This document shows positions 8,317 to 17,399 of a stretch of DNA of 40,965 bases, piece by piece. The notes under the pieces are model-generated. The model did not search any database, was not told where the DNA came from, and saw only the letters and a list, made by a program, of their open reading frames with translations. Position 1 is the first letter of the stretch, and each line of letters begins with the position of its first letter. A program made the position numbers and the translations under genes. The stretch covers positions 1-40,965 of the forward strand of contig JAFUOJ010000030.1 of assembly GCA_017481945.1 (NCBI GenBank). Direction: 5' to 3'. The stretch comes from Parabacteroides sp. GTDB lineage: Bacteria; Bacteroidota; Bacteroidia; Bacteroidales; Tannerellaceae.

Positions 8317-9606
8317 ATGATTTTATTAATGTCGGGCGGACTTACGATTGTGACCAGTACAGTTGTTTTCTTATTGATTACACTGATTTTGGTTGGTGCG
8401 CTTTTGTTCGCTAAAGCAAAATTAGTTCCCTCTGGAAATGTAAACTTGAAGGTGAACGGAGAAAAAAATATTGAGACACCGATTGGAGGTACTTTATTGG
8501 GTGCTTTACAAGGAGGTGGAATCTTTTTGTCTTCTGCTTGTGGTGGTGGCGGTAAATGTGGTCAGTGCCGTGCGCAAGTTATTGACGGTGGTGGTGAGAT
8601 CCTACCAACAGAAAAGGTTTTCTTTTCTCGTAAACAGCAGAAAGATCATTGGCGTTTAGCTTGTCAGTGCAAGGTAAAAGAGGATATGGTTGTTAAAGTA
8701 CCAGATGAAGTATTCGGCGTTAAGGAATGGGAATGCGAAGTTATTTCTAATAAAAACGTTGCAACCTTTATTAAAGAGTTTATTGTTGCTCTTCCGAAAG
8801 GGGAACACATGGACTTTATTCCTGGTTCTTATGCACAGATTAAGATTCCTACTTATACAATGGACTATGACAAGGATATTGATAAGAGCTTAATCGGAGA
8901 CGAATATTTACCTGCTTGGGAAAAGTTCGGTTTGTTTGGTTTAAAATGTAAGAATGAAGAGGCTACTATTCGTGCTTATTCTATGGCTAACTATCCGGCA
9001 GAAGGTGATCGTATTATGTTAACAGTACGTATTGCAACTCCGCCGTTTAAGCCGAAAGAACAAGGTCCTGGCTTCCAAGATGTAATGCCTGGTATTGCTT
9101 CTTCTTATATCTTTACATTGAAACCGGGAGATAAGGTAACTATGAGTGGTCCTTATGGTGATTTCCATCCGATCTTTGATTCTAAGCGCGAAATGATGTG
9201 GGTCGGCGGTGGTGCTGGTATGGCTCCGTTGCGTGCTCAGATTATGCACTTGACAAAGACATTGAAGACTACAGATCGTAAGATGTCTTATTTCTATGGT
9301 GCTCGTGCTTTGAATGAAGTATTCTATTTGGAAGATTTCTTAGCTATTGAGAAAGAATTCCCGAACTTTACATTCCATTTGGCACTTGACCGTCCGGATC
9401 CTGCAGCAGATGCAGCTGGTGTTAAATATACCGCTGGTTTCGTTCATCAGGTGATTTACGATACTTATTTGAAAGATCATGAAGCTCCAGAAGATATCGA
9501 ATACTACATGTGTGGTCCTGGCCCGATGTCAAAAGCTGTAGAAAATATGCTTGATAACTTGGGTGTACCGTCTGAAATGTTACATTTTGATAACTTTGGT
9601 GCATAA
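8317..9606 (+). CDS. nqrF: Na+-translocating NADH:quinone reductase subunit F (NADH-oxidising)
   Basis: NqrF is the electron-entry subunit: it takes hydride from NADH to FAD and passes electrons to a [2Fe-2S] centre. The 429-residue protein has one N-terminal transmembrane helix (about 10-32), then a plant-type ferredoxin domain with cluster cysteines C75, C81, C84 and C116, and a ferredoxin-reductase module. RAYSMANYP (219-227) is the FAD-binding motif, GGGAGMAPLR (297-306) the NADH site, and YMCGPGPM near the C-terminus is also conserved. The protein ends FDNFGA, as usual for the family. It is the last gene of the operon and is followed by a strong terminator. Confidence 0.95.
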   Translation: MILLMSGGLTIVTSTVVFLLITLILVGALLFAKAKLVPSGNVNLKVNGEKNIETPIGGTLLGALQGGGIFLSSACGGGGKCGQCRAQVIDGGGEILPTEKVFFSRKQQKDHWRLACQCKVKEDMVVKVPDEVFGVKEWECEVISNKNVATFIKEFIVALPKGEHMDFIPGSYAQIKIPTYTMDYDKDIDKSLIGDEYLPAWEKFGLFGLKCKNEEATIRAYSMANYPAEGDRIMLTVRIATPPFKPKEQGPGFQDVMPGIASSYIFTLKPGDKVTMSGPYGDFHPIFDSKREMMWVGGGAGMAPLRAQIMHLTKTLKTTDRKMSYFYGARALNEVFYLEDFLAIEKEFPNFTFHLALDRPDPAADAAGVKYTAGFVHQVIYDTYLKDHEAPEDIEYYMCGPGPMSKAVENMLDNLGVPSEMLHFDNFGA

Positions 9607-9633
9607 TCGTCTTCGATTAAGTACAGAAATAAG

Positions 9634-9670
9634 AAAAAGGAAGAGGAAATTTTTTTCTCTTCCTTTTTTA
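9634..9670 (+). terminator. nqr operon intrinsic terminator
   Basis: The stem pairs 9634-9645 (AAAAAGGAAGAG) with 9657-9668 and ends in a run of T. It begins 28 bases after the nqrF stop codon. Confidence 0.8.
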
Positions 9671-9697
9671 TTGTAAATAGTACCTGTTTCAAAAAAT

Positions 9698-9734
9698 ATA
9701 GCTCTTGTCTCGTTTAAAATGGGACAGGAGCTAT
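9698..9734. repeat. Second hairpin downstream of the nqr operon
   Basis: A 14-base-pair stem (9698-9711 with 9721-9734, two G-T pairs) sits 30 bases beyond the main terminator. It has no long T-run, so it may be a backup terminator, an RNA 3' end or a relic. The rest of the 320-base gap between nqrF and the next gene shows nothing recognisable. Confidence 0.45.
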
Positions 9735-9927
9735 TTGTTGATAGGTAGTATGTTTTATTCCATAGGTTTGGGAGAGAATAGTTCCTGGGTATAACTTGTG
9801 CTTTTATTAGAGAAAAAGGAGATGATTTATCTTTAACGTTCTTTTAACAGAATGGATTTGTAATATCGTGCAGCTTTTATCGTTTAAATTGTATCATAGA
9901 TTATGTGTGATTTTAATTCATTAAAAT

Positions 9928-10119
9928 ATGAGAGCTTTGATACTATCTTTTTTCGCAGTTATTTTGGCTTATTCTTTGATTTTTGATGAGAAGAAGCCTG
10001 TAGAACAGACATCCGTTGTAAAGGATACGAATTCTGTCTACATGCCTCAACCTGAAATTTTACAAAGCCCTGATTCTATTTTAGATCACAAGAGCCAGAT
10101 GGCTGTTGTTGATTTGTAA
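9928..10119 (+). CDS. Small exported peptide, function unknown
   Basis: The 63-codon frame begins with a hydrophobic segment (MRALILSFFAVILAYSLIF) that could be a signal peptide or a membrane anchor. A polar tail rich in K, D, Q and S follows. I do not recognise a family. The frame uses ordinary codons for this genome and its stop lies 5 bases before the end of the convergent RND pump remnant. It may be a genuine small protein or a chance frame; only the clean signal-like N-terminus favours it. Confidence 0.45.
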   Translation: MRALILSFFAVILAYSLIFDEKKPVEQTSVVKDTNSVYMPQPEILQSPDSILDHKSQMAVVDL

Positions 10120-10124
10120 AGAAT

Positions 10125-13100
10125 CTAAAGCTCTTCTATTTCTGCCTGGATTGTCCAATCCTTAGATCGTTCAAATTGCATGGGGTGTATCTTCTCTTGT
10201 AAATATTGAAAGAAGATAAAAAGAACAGGAACAATGAATAGGAGAGCAAGTGTTCCTATTATCATACACCCACAGCTCCGGAGCCCAAAGTTCGATTCCC
10301 ATTTGCTCCAACTCCTGTTGAAACCATCATCGGTAATAAACCAAAAACCATCGTTAACGCAGTCATTAAAATAGAACGTAAACGAACTTTTGCTGCACCT
10401 ACGGCTGCTTGTGTGAGTGACATTCCAGCTTCTCTTCGTTTAATAGCATATTCTGTAATTAGAATAGCCGTTTTAGCTAATAATCCAATTAACATAATTA
10501 ATCCTGTTTGCATATAAATATTATTCTCCAGATTCATTCCTTTTGCAAATAGGAAACTACCCAGTAATCCAAAAGGTATTGCTAATATCACAGCAAATGG
10601 GATTAAAAAACTTTCATAAAGAGCACTAAGGATTAAATAGACTAAGATGAAACAGATACTGAAAATCAAGATTGTATTATTGGATGAATTGCTTTCTTCT
10701 CTTGTAATACCTCCGAACTCAAATGTGTAGCCTTTAGGTAAAATATTTTGTGCTACTTCGTTGATCGTTCGGATAGCATCGCCTGAAGAATAGCTGCCGG
10801 CCGCTGCTCCATTCAATGCTATCGAATTGTAAAGGTTAAAACGATTCAGCGTTTGTGGTCCGTAAGTCTTTGTTAATTTAGCAAATTGACTGATAGGAGA
10901 CATTTCTCCATTTCCTGTTCGGACGAATAGGTGATTCATAGATTCCGGTGTTACCCGATAGGAAGGAGCTGCCTGAATCATAACTCGATATAATTTGGAG
11001 AAACGGTTGAAATTTGATATGTATTGTCCACCGTAGTACCCGGAAACAGTCTCTAAAATATCAGCTGGGGAGATACCGGATCGTTCACACTTAGCTGCGT
11101 CAATATCAAGAGTGTACTGTGGATAACCGGATGAAAAAGAAGAGTAAACGGCTCCGATCTCTGGACGCTGGGATAAAGCTTCCATAAATTGATGGGTGAC
11201 CTCATCTAATTTCTCTATAGATTTACCTGTTTTATCTTGGACGTGTAATTCAAAACCGTTGACCATACCATATCCGGTAATCATAGGTGGTGCAGCCGCA
11301 AATATTTGTGCGTCAGGTATCTTTGTAGATAAATTATTAATACGTTCGATGACGGCCAACACGTTATCTTCTTTATTTGGACGCTCTTCCCAATCCCGTA
11401 ATGTTAGGATAATCATACCAGCGCTGGCCCCAGAACCACTGAAGGAATAACCGGCAACGGTCGCATAATGTTCAACTTGAGGTATCTGTTGAATCTCTTT
11501 CTCTATGAGGGAAAGAACTTGAGTCGTGGTATGTAATGAAGTACCCGGTTTGGTATTAACACTTACCATGACGGAACCTGTATCTTCATCTGGTACAAGC
11601 CCTGTTTTTGTATGTCGCATTAAAAATGCTAATAAGACAAAAGCAATGACTAAAGAGCTCCAGACAAAAGGCCGATGGCGTATGAAATAGATAACTCCTC
11701 TGACGTAACGCTTTTGTAAGTACGAGAAGGCTGCATTAAAAGCTATTCGAAAGCGAGTCGCAAAGTTATTTTTTAGATTTCCCTCTTCATTTAGATAGGG
11801 AGTTAATAATAGTGCACAAAGTGCGGGAGAAAGGGTTAAGGCATTTATGGCTGAAATTCCTACTGCAACAGCCATTGTTATTCCAAATTGTGTATAGAAT
11901 ACTCCCGAAGTACCTCCAATCATAGATACCGGAAGGAATACGGCCATAAAAACTAAAGTTGATGTTATGATTGCAGCTGTAATCCCACGCATAGCGTCAT
12001 TAGTTGCCATATAAGAAGATTTATACCCAACATCGAATCTGGCCTGTACAGCTTCCACAACGACAATAGCGTCATCGACTACGGTACCAATGGCAAGAAC
12101 TAACGCAAATAAGGTTAGTAGATTGATAGAGAACCCAAGGAATGCCATAAAAGCGAATGTACCAATTATGGAAACAATAATAGAGATTGTAGGTATAAGA
12201 GTAGAACGAATGTCTTGTAAAAAGACATAAACGACCAAAACGACTAAAATAATAGCTTCGATTAAAGTACGAATAACATTAGCGATAGAGGCAAAAAGGA
12301 AGTCATTCACACTTAACAAATCTGCGAAAGCTAATCCTTCGGGTAATTCTGCAGACAGTTCTTCTATTAAAGAATCTATATTCTGAACTACTTCTGTTGC
12401 ATTGGAACCTGCACTTTGGTAGGCTTCTCCGATACATCCTGCGTGCCCATTTGTTAAAGCACGATAGGTGTAGGCTTCATCACCCATTTCAATTTTTGCA
12501 ACATCCTTTAGGTATAAAATATTACCATTAGGTAATGAACGGATAACAATATTACCAAATTCTTCAGGAGTAGAAAGGCGTCCTCTATATTTAATCGTAT
12601 ATTCATACGCATTTTCATGATTCTCTCCAAAAGCTCCTGTTGCCGATTCTAAGTTTTGTTTTGATAAAGCGGTCGTTATATCGGAGGGTATTAATTTGTA
12701 TTGTGCCATAATATCTGGCTTCAACCAGATACGCATAGAATAGTTAGAGGCTAATACACTAAACTCTCCAACTCCTGCAATTCGTTTCATACGGGGCTCT
12801 ACATTTATTTTCATGTAATTGTTAATGAATTGCATATCATAGCTATCGTCTGGACTATATAAGGAGATTACTTTTAATAAAGATTTTTGTTGTTTGATTG
12901 TTTGTACTCCTATTTTTGTTACTTCAGCGGGAAGTAATCCTTGAGCTTTGGATACTCGATTTTGAACATTAACAGCAGCCATGTCCGGATCAACCCCTTG
13001 TCGGAAGTAAACAGATATGACAACATCTCCTGTATTGGAGGCATCCGAATGGATATAACTCATATTTTCAACTCCATTGATAGCCTCTTCTAAAGGAACA

Positions 13101-13288
13101 ATAACGGCCTTTTGAACTGTTTCCGCATTTGCTCCGGGATAAGAAGTGGTTACCTGTACGGTAGGAGGTGCAATATCCGGATATTGTTCAACAGGAAGAG
13201 CTGCTAAAGAGATAAGTCCTATAATTACAATGGTAATTGAAATAACCATAGAAAAGACTGGGCGATCAATAAAGAAACGTAGATTCAT
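10125..13288 (-). pseudogene. RND multidrug efflux transporter (AcrB/MexB family), frameshifted near the C-terminus
   Basis: The intact frame runs from ATG 13288 to a TGA at 10262-10264 (1008 codons) and shows a full hydrophobe/amphiphile efflux-1 protein: N-terminus MNLRFFIDRPVFSMVISI, proton-relay pair D405-D406 in GTVVDDAIVV, and two periplasmic halves. These inner-membrane pumps use the proton gradient to expel drugs through a fusion protein and an outer-membrane channel. After TLGSGAVG the frame shifts: the next frame continues with the missing last helix (GTLALLFIVPVLFIFFQYLQ) and ends at TAG 10125-10127, giving an expected total of 1054 residues. One base appears to be missing around 10265-10270, where GGTGTATG stands for GGTGGTATG. 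The in-frame product loses helix 12. This is either a real mutation or a sequencing error. It is downstream of its fusion-protein gene, 3 bases away. Confidence 0.85.
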
Positions 13289-13291
13289 ATC

Positions 13292-14407
13292 TTATTCTCC
13301 TTTCTTTTGTTCATTTTTGATTGTGATAGTATCTCCCTCTTTTAATAGACCTATACCTGTAGTAACTATTACATCTCCCGGTTTTAATCCGGAAGTGACA
13401 ATATAATTATTACCATCATGTACAGGATGAACCGTAATGCGAGTATTAATAGCTTTTCCATCTACAACGCGGTAAACGAAGATTTTGTCTTGTAATTCGT
13501 AGGTCGCATTTTGTGGGATACTAATAACATTTTGTTGGATGTTAGGGATTAGTACGTTACCAGTCCCACCACTGAATAGAATACGCTTTTCGTTTGGAAA
13601 GACGGCTCGTAAAGAACCACTTCCTGTTTGTAAGTCTAATATTCCGCTGATAGATTCGATTCGGCCTGATTGTTCGTATGTAGAACCGTCGCTTAGTTGT
13701 AGCTGAACAGACGGGAGTTCGGTTATTGTTTTCTCAATACTGCCATAGTGACGGACTAATGTCTGTAATTGTTGTTCAGCCATAGAGAAATAAACATACA
13801 TCTCAGAGTTATCAGATACAGTAGTTAATGGTTGAGAAAGGGTTGGACTAACTAATGTTCCAACGCGATAGGGTAGATTTCCTATTACTCCATTGGCCGG
13901 ACTTTTTATTTCTGTATAAGATAAATTGTTCCGTGCGTTTAATTCTTGGGCTTGTGCCTGTTCCAATGTTGCCGTAGCTTCAGCTAAAGAATTACGTGAA
14001 AGTGAGAGATCATGTTGGGAGATTACATGCTCATGAAAAAGGAACTGTTTACTTTCATAATTTAATTTAGCATTTTCAACTTGTGCTTGAATCGCATGAA
14101 CATTTGCGATTGCTGTTTGTAAAGCTGCCTGATAGGGTACTTGATCAATTACAAAGAGTAGTTCTCCTTCTTTGACTAATTGCCCTTCTTTAATACAAAC
14201 TCGTTTGATGGTACCTTCAATTTGAGGGTAAATCTCTATGTCTTGCCTACCACGTACTGTTGCAGAATAGGATTCCATTTGTGTAATGTTTGTGGGAGTA
14301 AGTGTCAATACGGAATACTCAATAGGAGACTGTTCAGGTATTTTTTCCTGACAGGATGTACATAAAACAGTGGATAGAACCACTACTTGCCAAAATTGTT
14401 GTTTCAT
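13292..14407 (-). CDS. RND efflux periplasmic adaptor (membrane fusion lipoprotein, AcrA family)
   Basis: The 371-residue protein bridges an RND pump to an outer-membrane channel. It begins with a lipoprotein signal (VVVLSTVLCTSC, lipidated C19). The N-terminal barrel and lipoyl part reads GRQDIEIYPQIEGTIKRV and VKEGELLFVIDQVPYQAAL, and an alpha-helical hairpin follows (ANVHAIQAQVENAKLNYESK). The mirrored lipoyl half contains YTEIKSPANGVIGNLPYRVG. The C-terminal part is beta-barrel-like (TSGLKPGDVIVTTGIGLLKE). It is the first gene of a two-gene operon with the RND pump. No outer-membrane factor gene follows, so the pump would need one from elsewhere. A minus-strand TAATTTTG at 14430-14437 is the probable -7 box. 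The divergent AraC gene is the obvious candidate regulator. Confidence 0.9.
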   Translation of the reverse strand: MKQQFWQVVVLSTVLCTSCQEKIPEQSPIEYSVLTLTPTNITQMESYSATVRGRQDIEIYPQIEGTIKRVCIKEGQLVKEGELLFVIDQVPYQAALQTAIANVHAIQAQVENAKLNYESKQFLFHEHVISQHDLSLSRNSLAEATATLEQAQAQELNARNNLSYTEIKSPANGVIGNLPYRVGTLVSPTLSQPLTTVSDNSEMYVYFSMAEQQLQTLVRHYGSIEKTITELPSVQLQLSDGSTYEQSGRIESISGILDLQTGSGSLRAVFPNEKRILFSGGTGNVLIPNIQQNVISIPQNATYELQDKIFVYRVVDGKAINTRITVHPVHDGNNYIVTSGLKPGDVIVTTGIGLLKEGDTITIKNEQKKGE

Positions 14408-14429
14408 AGATTTTAATTTTTAGAGCGGG

Positions 14430-14437
14430 CAAAATTA
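14430..14437 (-). promoter_or_regulatory. -7 box of the efflux operon
   Basis: The minus strand reads TAATTTTG, 23 bases upstream of the adaptor start. On the opposite strand a TATCTTTA at 14525-14532 may be the -7 box of the AraC gene, which would then have almost no untranslated leader. Confidence 0.45.
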
Positions 14438-14540
14438 GATTTTACATGAAAGAGTATAGGAATACAAATCCTTACAAAAAGGCTATTTTTGAAAACTTCA
14501 TTTTCTATAAATAGTATTTCCCCGTATCTTTAGACTAAAA

Positions 14541-15368
14541 ATGGAAACTCATAAATCAAATAATAAAAAGAGCTATAATATGGCTTGTGATAATTTACAA
14601 GCTTTTATTAAATACCCGATACGAACATTGGGCTGCCGGTTGATTTTTTGTTGTACAGGGTTTGCTATCGTATTAGTAAACTTTGAAAGGAGAATAATCA
14701 AACGAGGAGATATTGTAGTCCTTTTCCCCGATACATCCTTTGTCCTTATTCAGGTTAGTCAAAAGTTTTGGGTCTATCAAATAGAACTATCTGCTGAGAT
14801 GACTGTTGATGTAACCTTTCAATTATCTTCTCTGTTTTTTGATAAAATCTATGATAATCCGATATTACCAACTACACCTCAACATCGAGAACTATTGGAG
14901 ATGTGGAGAAAACAAATAGAATGGATAGAAGAATGTGGAAATCCTAAAGCTATTCATTTGTTTGTACGCAATCAATTTCAAAACCTTTTTATAGTGATGG
15001 AGAGAGAAGTTCTTTCTACACCTGTTGTCTCTTTAATAAAACCAGTTAGTTCAACTCGGCAATTGTTTAATCGTTTTTGTCAGCTGTTAAGTGAAAACTT
15101 TTATTCTCAGCATGAGGTCAAGTTTTATGCAGACAAGTTATGTATTACTCCTTATTATCTTTCGAGGATTACTTTTAAAATGTTTCAAAGTTCCCCCAAA
15201 GAGATGATTGACCGTCAAATTATCATGGAGATGAAACATATACTTACGACAACTGATCTCTCAATAAAAGAAATAGCCAATCAGTTCCATTTTGAGACAT
15301 CCTCTTATATGGGACGATATTTTAGGCGTCACACAGGAATGAGTCCAACAGAATATCGTAATCAGTAG
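14541..15368 (+). CDS. AraC-family transcriptional regulator, probably of the efflux operon
   Basis: The 275-residue protein has an N-terminal sensing half (residues about 20-150, a cupin-like region containing IIKRGDIVVLFPDTSFVLI) and a C-terminal AraC/XylS DNA-binding domain with two helix-turn-helix units. The first is YADKLCITPYYLSRITFKMF; the second is IKEIANQFHFETSSYMGRYF, followed by the family signature FRRHTGMSPTEYRNQ. The gene diverges from the efflux operon, the usual position for a local regulator. An ATG at 14580 (MACDNLQAF) is an alternative start 13 codons later, and it would leave room for a leader after the putative promoter at 14525. The stop codon is 2 bases from that of the convergent DUF2007 gene. 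Confidence 0.85.
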   Translation: METHKSNNKKSYNMACDNLQAFIKYPIRTLGCRLIFCCTGFAIVLVNFERRIIKRGDIVVLFPDTSFVLIQVSQKFWVYQIELSAEMTVDVTFQLSSLFFDKIYDNPILPTTPQHRELLEMWRKQIEWIEECGNPKAIHLFVRNQFQNLFIVMEREVLSTPVVSLIKPVSSTRQLFNRFCQLLSENFYSQHEVKFYADKLCITPYYLSRITFKMFQSSPKEMIDRQIIMEMKHILTTTDLSIKEIANQFHFETSSYMGRYFRRHTGMSPTEYRNQ

Positions 15369-15370
15369 AG

Positions 15371-15586
15371 TTATTCTTCAGGAAAACTCTCTTTCAGGAT
15401 TATTTTTGCTCGTTCTAAATCATCTTCAAGAACTAAAACTCGTATATCAAAACTTTGCATATAAGATAAAACTTGATTAAGAACTTCTCCCTGCAAGACC
15501 GATTCGATTCCTTCATTTCTCAAAATATCTTGTAACATGTGAGCCTTAACACTGTCGGTAAAAGTGGTAAGAATAACAGTCTTCAT
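15371..15586 (-). CDS. DUF2007 family small protein (putative signal-transducing protein)
   Basis: This 71-residue cytoplasmic protein matches the DUF2007 family: MKTVILTTFTDSVKAHMLQD, then LRNEGIESVL and a C-terminal VLVLEDDLERAKIILKE. The ferredoxin-like fold resembles regulatory ACT or PII-type domains, and the family's role is unknown. The minus strand carries AGGAGG seven bases before the ATG. A strong Shine-Dalgarno sequence is unusual in Bacteroidetes and supports this start. Confidence 0.8.
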   Translation of the reverse strand: MKTVILTTFTDSVKAHMLQDILRNEGIESVLQGEVLNQVLSYMQSFDIRVLVLEDDLERAKIILKESFPEE

Positions 15587-15650
15587 ATAAAAACCTCCTA
15601 TAATTAGATAAGTAATAAATAAGAATATTCAACTGATAGAATACATAAAG

Positions 15651-15689
15651 ATAAAACATTGTTTTAAGATATACAAAACCATGTTTTAT
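15651..15689. terminator. Terminator-like inverted repeat
   Basis: The arms 15651-15665 and 15675-15689 pair at 14 of 15 positions around a 9-base loop. The repeat directly follows the stop codon of the minus-strand HsdR-N gene. The T-run after the stem is weak. Confidence 0.55.
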
Positions 15690-16139
15690 TTATAATTGTT
15701 CATAGTTTGGAATCTCTTCTAAAAAACAATAAGATTGGTTTATATAATCTATCTTACAACAGTAATGATTTAAACCATTACTTACGATTAGATATTTGAC
15801 ATGTAAAACCATATTATATCGCACTATTTGCTCGAATACAGCATTTGTAATAGGGATAGTGGGGGCTTTATATTCTATGATAACTAAAGGCTCTAAAAAG
15901 TGATTATATGCAACCGTATCGCAACGTTTGGAAGTTCTGTTTAGTTTTACTTGTACTTCATTTGCTAAAAGTTCCTTGGGATAGTTTTTGAAGTTAATTA
16001 AGAAATTGACAAAATGCTGGCGAACCCATTCCTCCGGGGTTAAGGTAACATATCTCTTTCGTATAAAATCAAAAATTATACGTTTTCCCTCTTTTTCGAC
16101 TATTTTAGGTGTAAAACCTGGTAAATTTAGTGCAAGCAT
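15690..16139 (-). CDS. Orphan HsdR N-terminal-domain (PD-(D/E)xK nuclease-fold) protein
   Basis: The 149-residue protein matches the 'type I restriction enzyme R protein N terminus' family (HSDR_N_2). Nuclease-fold residues are visible as CDTVAYN, then LVIIEYKAP, that is a D followed by E-x-K. There is no helicase or methylase gene nearby, so it is not part of a restriction system here. The end of the domain, IEYKAPTIPITNAVFEQIVR, is followed by VKYLIVSNGLNHYCCKID, typical of this stand-alone form in Bacteroidetes. It diverges from holA with overlapping promoters. A role in DNA repair or processing is possible but unproven. Confidence 0.75.
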   Translation of the reverse strand: MLALNLPGFTPKIVEKEGKRIIFDFIRKRYVTLTPEEWVRQHFVNFLINFKNYPKELLANEVQVKLNRTSKRCDTVAYNHFLEPLVIIEYKAPTIPITNAVFEQIVRYNMVLHVKYLIVSNGLNHYCCKIDYINQSYCFLEEIPNYEQL

Positions 16140-16142
16140 TTG

Positions 16143-16173
16143 TATATTTGTTATTGATTCTACATCAAAGATA
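16143..16173. promoter_or_regulatory. Back-to-back -7 boxes for holA and the HsdR-N gene
   Basis: TATATTTG at 16143-16150 faces holA on the plus strand. TATCTTTG on the minus strand (16166-16173) faces the HsdR-N gene. The two promoters overlap in under 50 bases of intergenic DNA. Confidence 0.5.
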
Positions 16174-16188
16174 GTGATATTATAAAAT

Positions 16189-17211
16189 ATGGCAAAAAAA
16201 GAATATACATACGAAGAGATTTGTCGGGATATTATTGCTAAAAAGTTTGCTCCTGTTTATATACTAATGGGGGAAGAACCTTTTTTTATGGACCAAATAA
16301 CAGATTTATTAATTGAACATGTTTTAGACGAATCAGAGCGAGATTTTAATCAGATTATTATGTATGGTGCAGATACTGATTCTATATCCATTATTAATGC
16401 AGCTCGTCGTTTTCCAATGATGTCAAAATATCAGTTAATTGTTGTTCGTGAAGCTCAGTTAATACGAGATATAGAAGTGCTTTCTAACTATGTAAAAAAT
16501 CCATTAATGTCTACAGTTTTGGTCATTAATTATAAATACAAAAACTTAGATAAACGAAAATCTCTATCTGTAAATACAGAAAAGGTTGGTGTTTTATTTG
16601 AATCAAAGAAAATACCTGATTATAAAATGCCGGCATTTATAACCTCTTTTTTACAACAAAGATCTATTAGTATTGATAATAAAGCTGCTCAAATGCTTAC
16701 TGATTTCTTGGGAAATGATTTAAATCGTTTGAGTAAAGAATTGGATAAATTAGCCTTAATATTACCGGAAAAAGGAATAAAAAGAATAACTCCTGAGTTA
16801 ATAGAAAAGAATATAGGAATTAGTAAAGAATATAATAATTTTGAACTAATAAAGGCGTTAGCTATAAAAGATGTTTTAAAAGCAAATCGAATTGCTCAGT
16901 ATTTTGAAAAGAATCCTAAGAGTAATCCTATTCAAATGACACTTCCTGTGTTGTTTAATTATTTCTCTAATCTATTAATTTGCTATTATACAAAAGACCG
17001 TTCAGAAGCGGGATTAATGGCAGCTTTAGGGTTACGTAGTGCATTCCAAGTGAAGGATTATGTACAAGGTATGCGTAATTATTCTGCAATGAAAGTCTTT
17101 AATCTGATTGGTGATATCCGAACAACAGACGCACGTTCAAAAGGAGTAGAGAATAGTTCCGTCTCTGATTCGGAATTGTTAAAAGAATTACTCTATAAGA
17201 TTTTACATTAG
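16189..17211 (+). CDS. holA: DNA polymerase III subunit delta
   Basis: HolA (delta) opens the sliding clamp as part of the clamp-loader complex. The 340-residue protein has the family's normal length. The start of the N-terminal domain is diagnostic: FAPVYILMGEEPFFMDQITD, followed by FNQIIMYGAD and ARRFPMMSKYQLIVVREAQ. The middle contains LTDFLGNDLNRLSKELDKL and the C-terminal collar domain ends in LLKELLYKIL. The start at 16189 gives the conserved N-terminus. It is followed by a good terminator, so the gene appears to be monocistronic. Confidence 0.92.
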   Translation: MAKKEYTYEEICRDIIAKKFAPVYILMGEEPFFMDQITDLLIEHVLDESERDFNQIIMYGADTDSISIINAARRFPMMSKYQLIVVREAQLIRDIEVLSNYVKNPLMSTVLVINYKYKNLDKRKSLSVNTEKVGVLFESKKIPDYKMPAFITSFLQQRSISIDNKAAQMLTDFLGNDLNRLSKELDKLALILPEKGIKRITPELIEKNIGISKEYNNFELIKALAIKDVLKANRIAQYFEKNPKSNPIQMTLPVLFNYFSNLLICYYTKDRSEAGLMAALGLRSAFQVKDYVQGMRNYSAMKVFNLIGDIRTTDARSKGVENSSVSDSELLKELLYKILH

Positions 17212-17235
17212 TATTTTCCTTAATTATAGATCTTT

Positions 17236-17292
17236 AAAGGGGACTTTTTCCTAAAACAGCATTTTGTTGGGATAGGAAAAAGTCCCTTTCTT
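17236..17292 (+). terminator. holA intrinsic terminator
   Basis: The long stem pairs 17236-17253 (AAAGGGGACTTTTTCCTA) with 17273-17289 and ends in CTTTCTTATTTG. It starts 25 bases after the holA stop. Confidence 0.75.
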
Positions 17293-17399
17293 ATTTGTTT
17301 ATCAGAACTTTATCCCTGTTTTATCCCCTCTGAGATTTGAATATTTTCCGTTAAGTGGACATTAGGCTGTAAAAATTAAAGAAAAAAGGGAGTTAAGTA

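Noticed and set aside
10262-10270. Programmed ribosomal frameshift in the RND gene
   Set aside because: There is no slippery heptamer or obvious downstream pseudoknot, and RND pumps are not known to use frameshifting.
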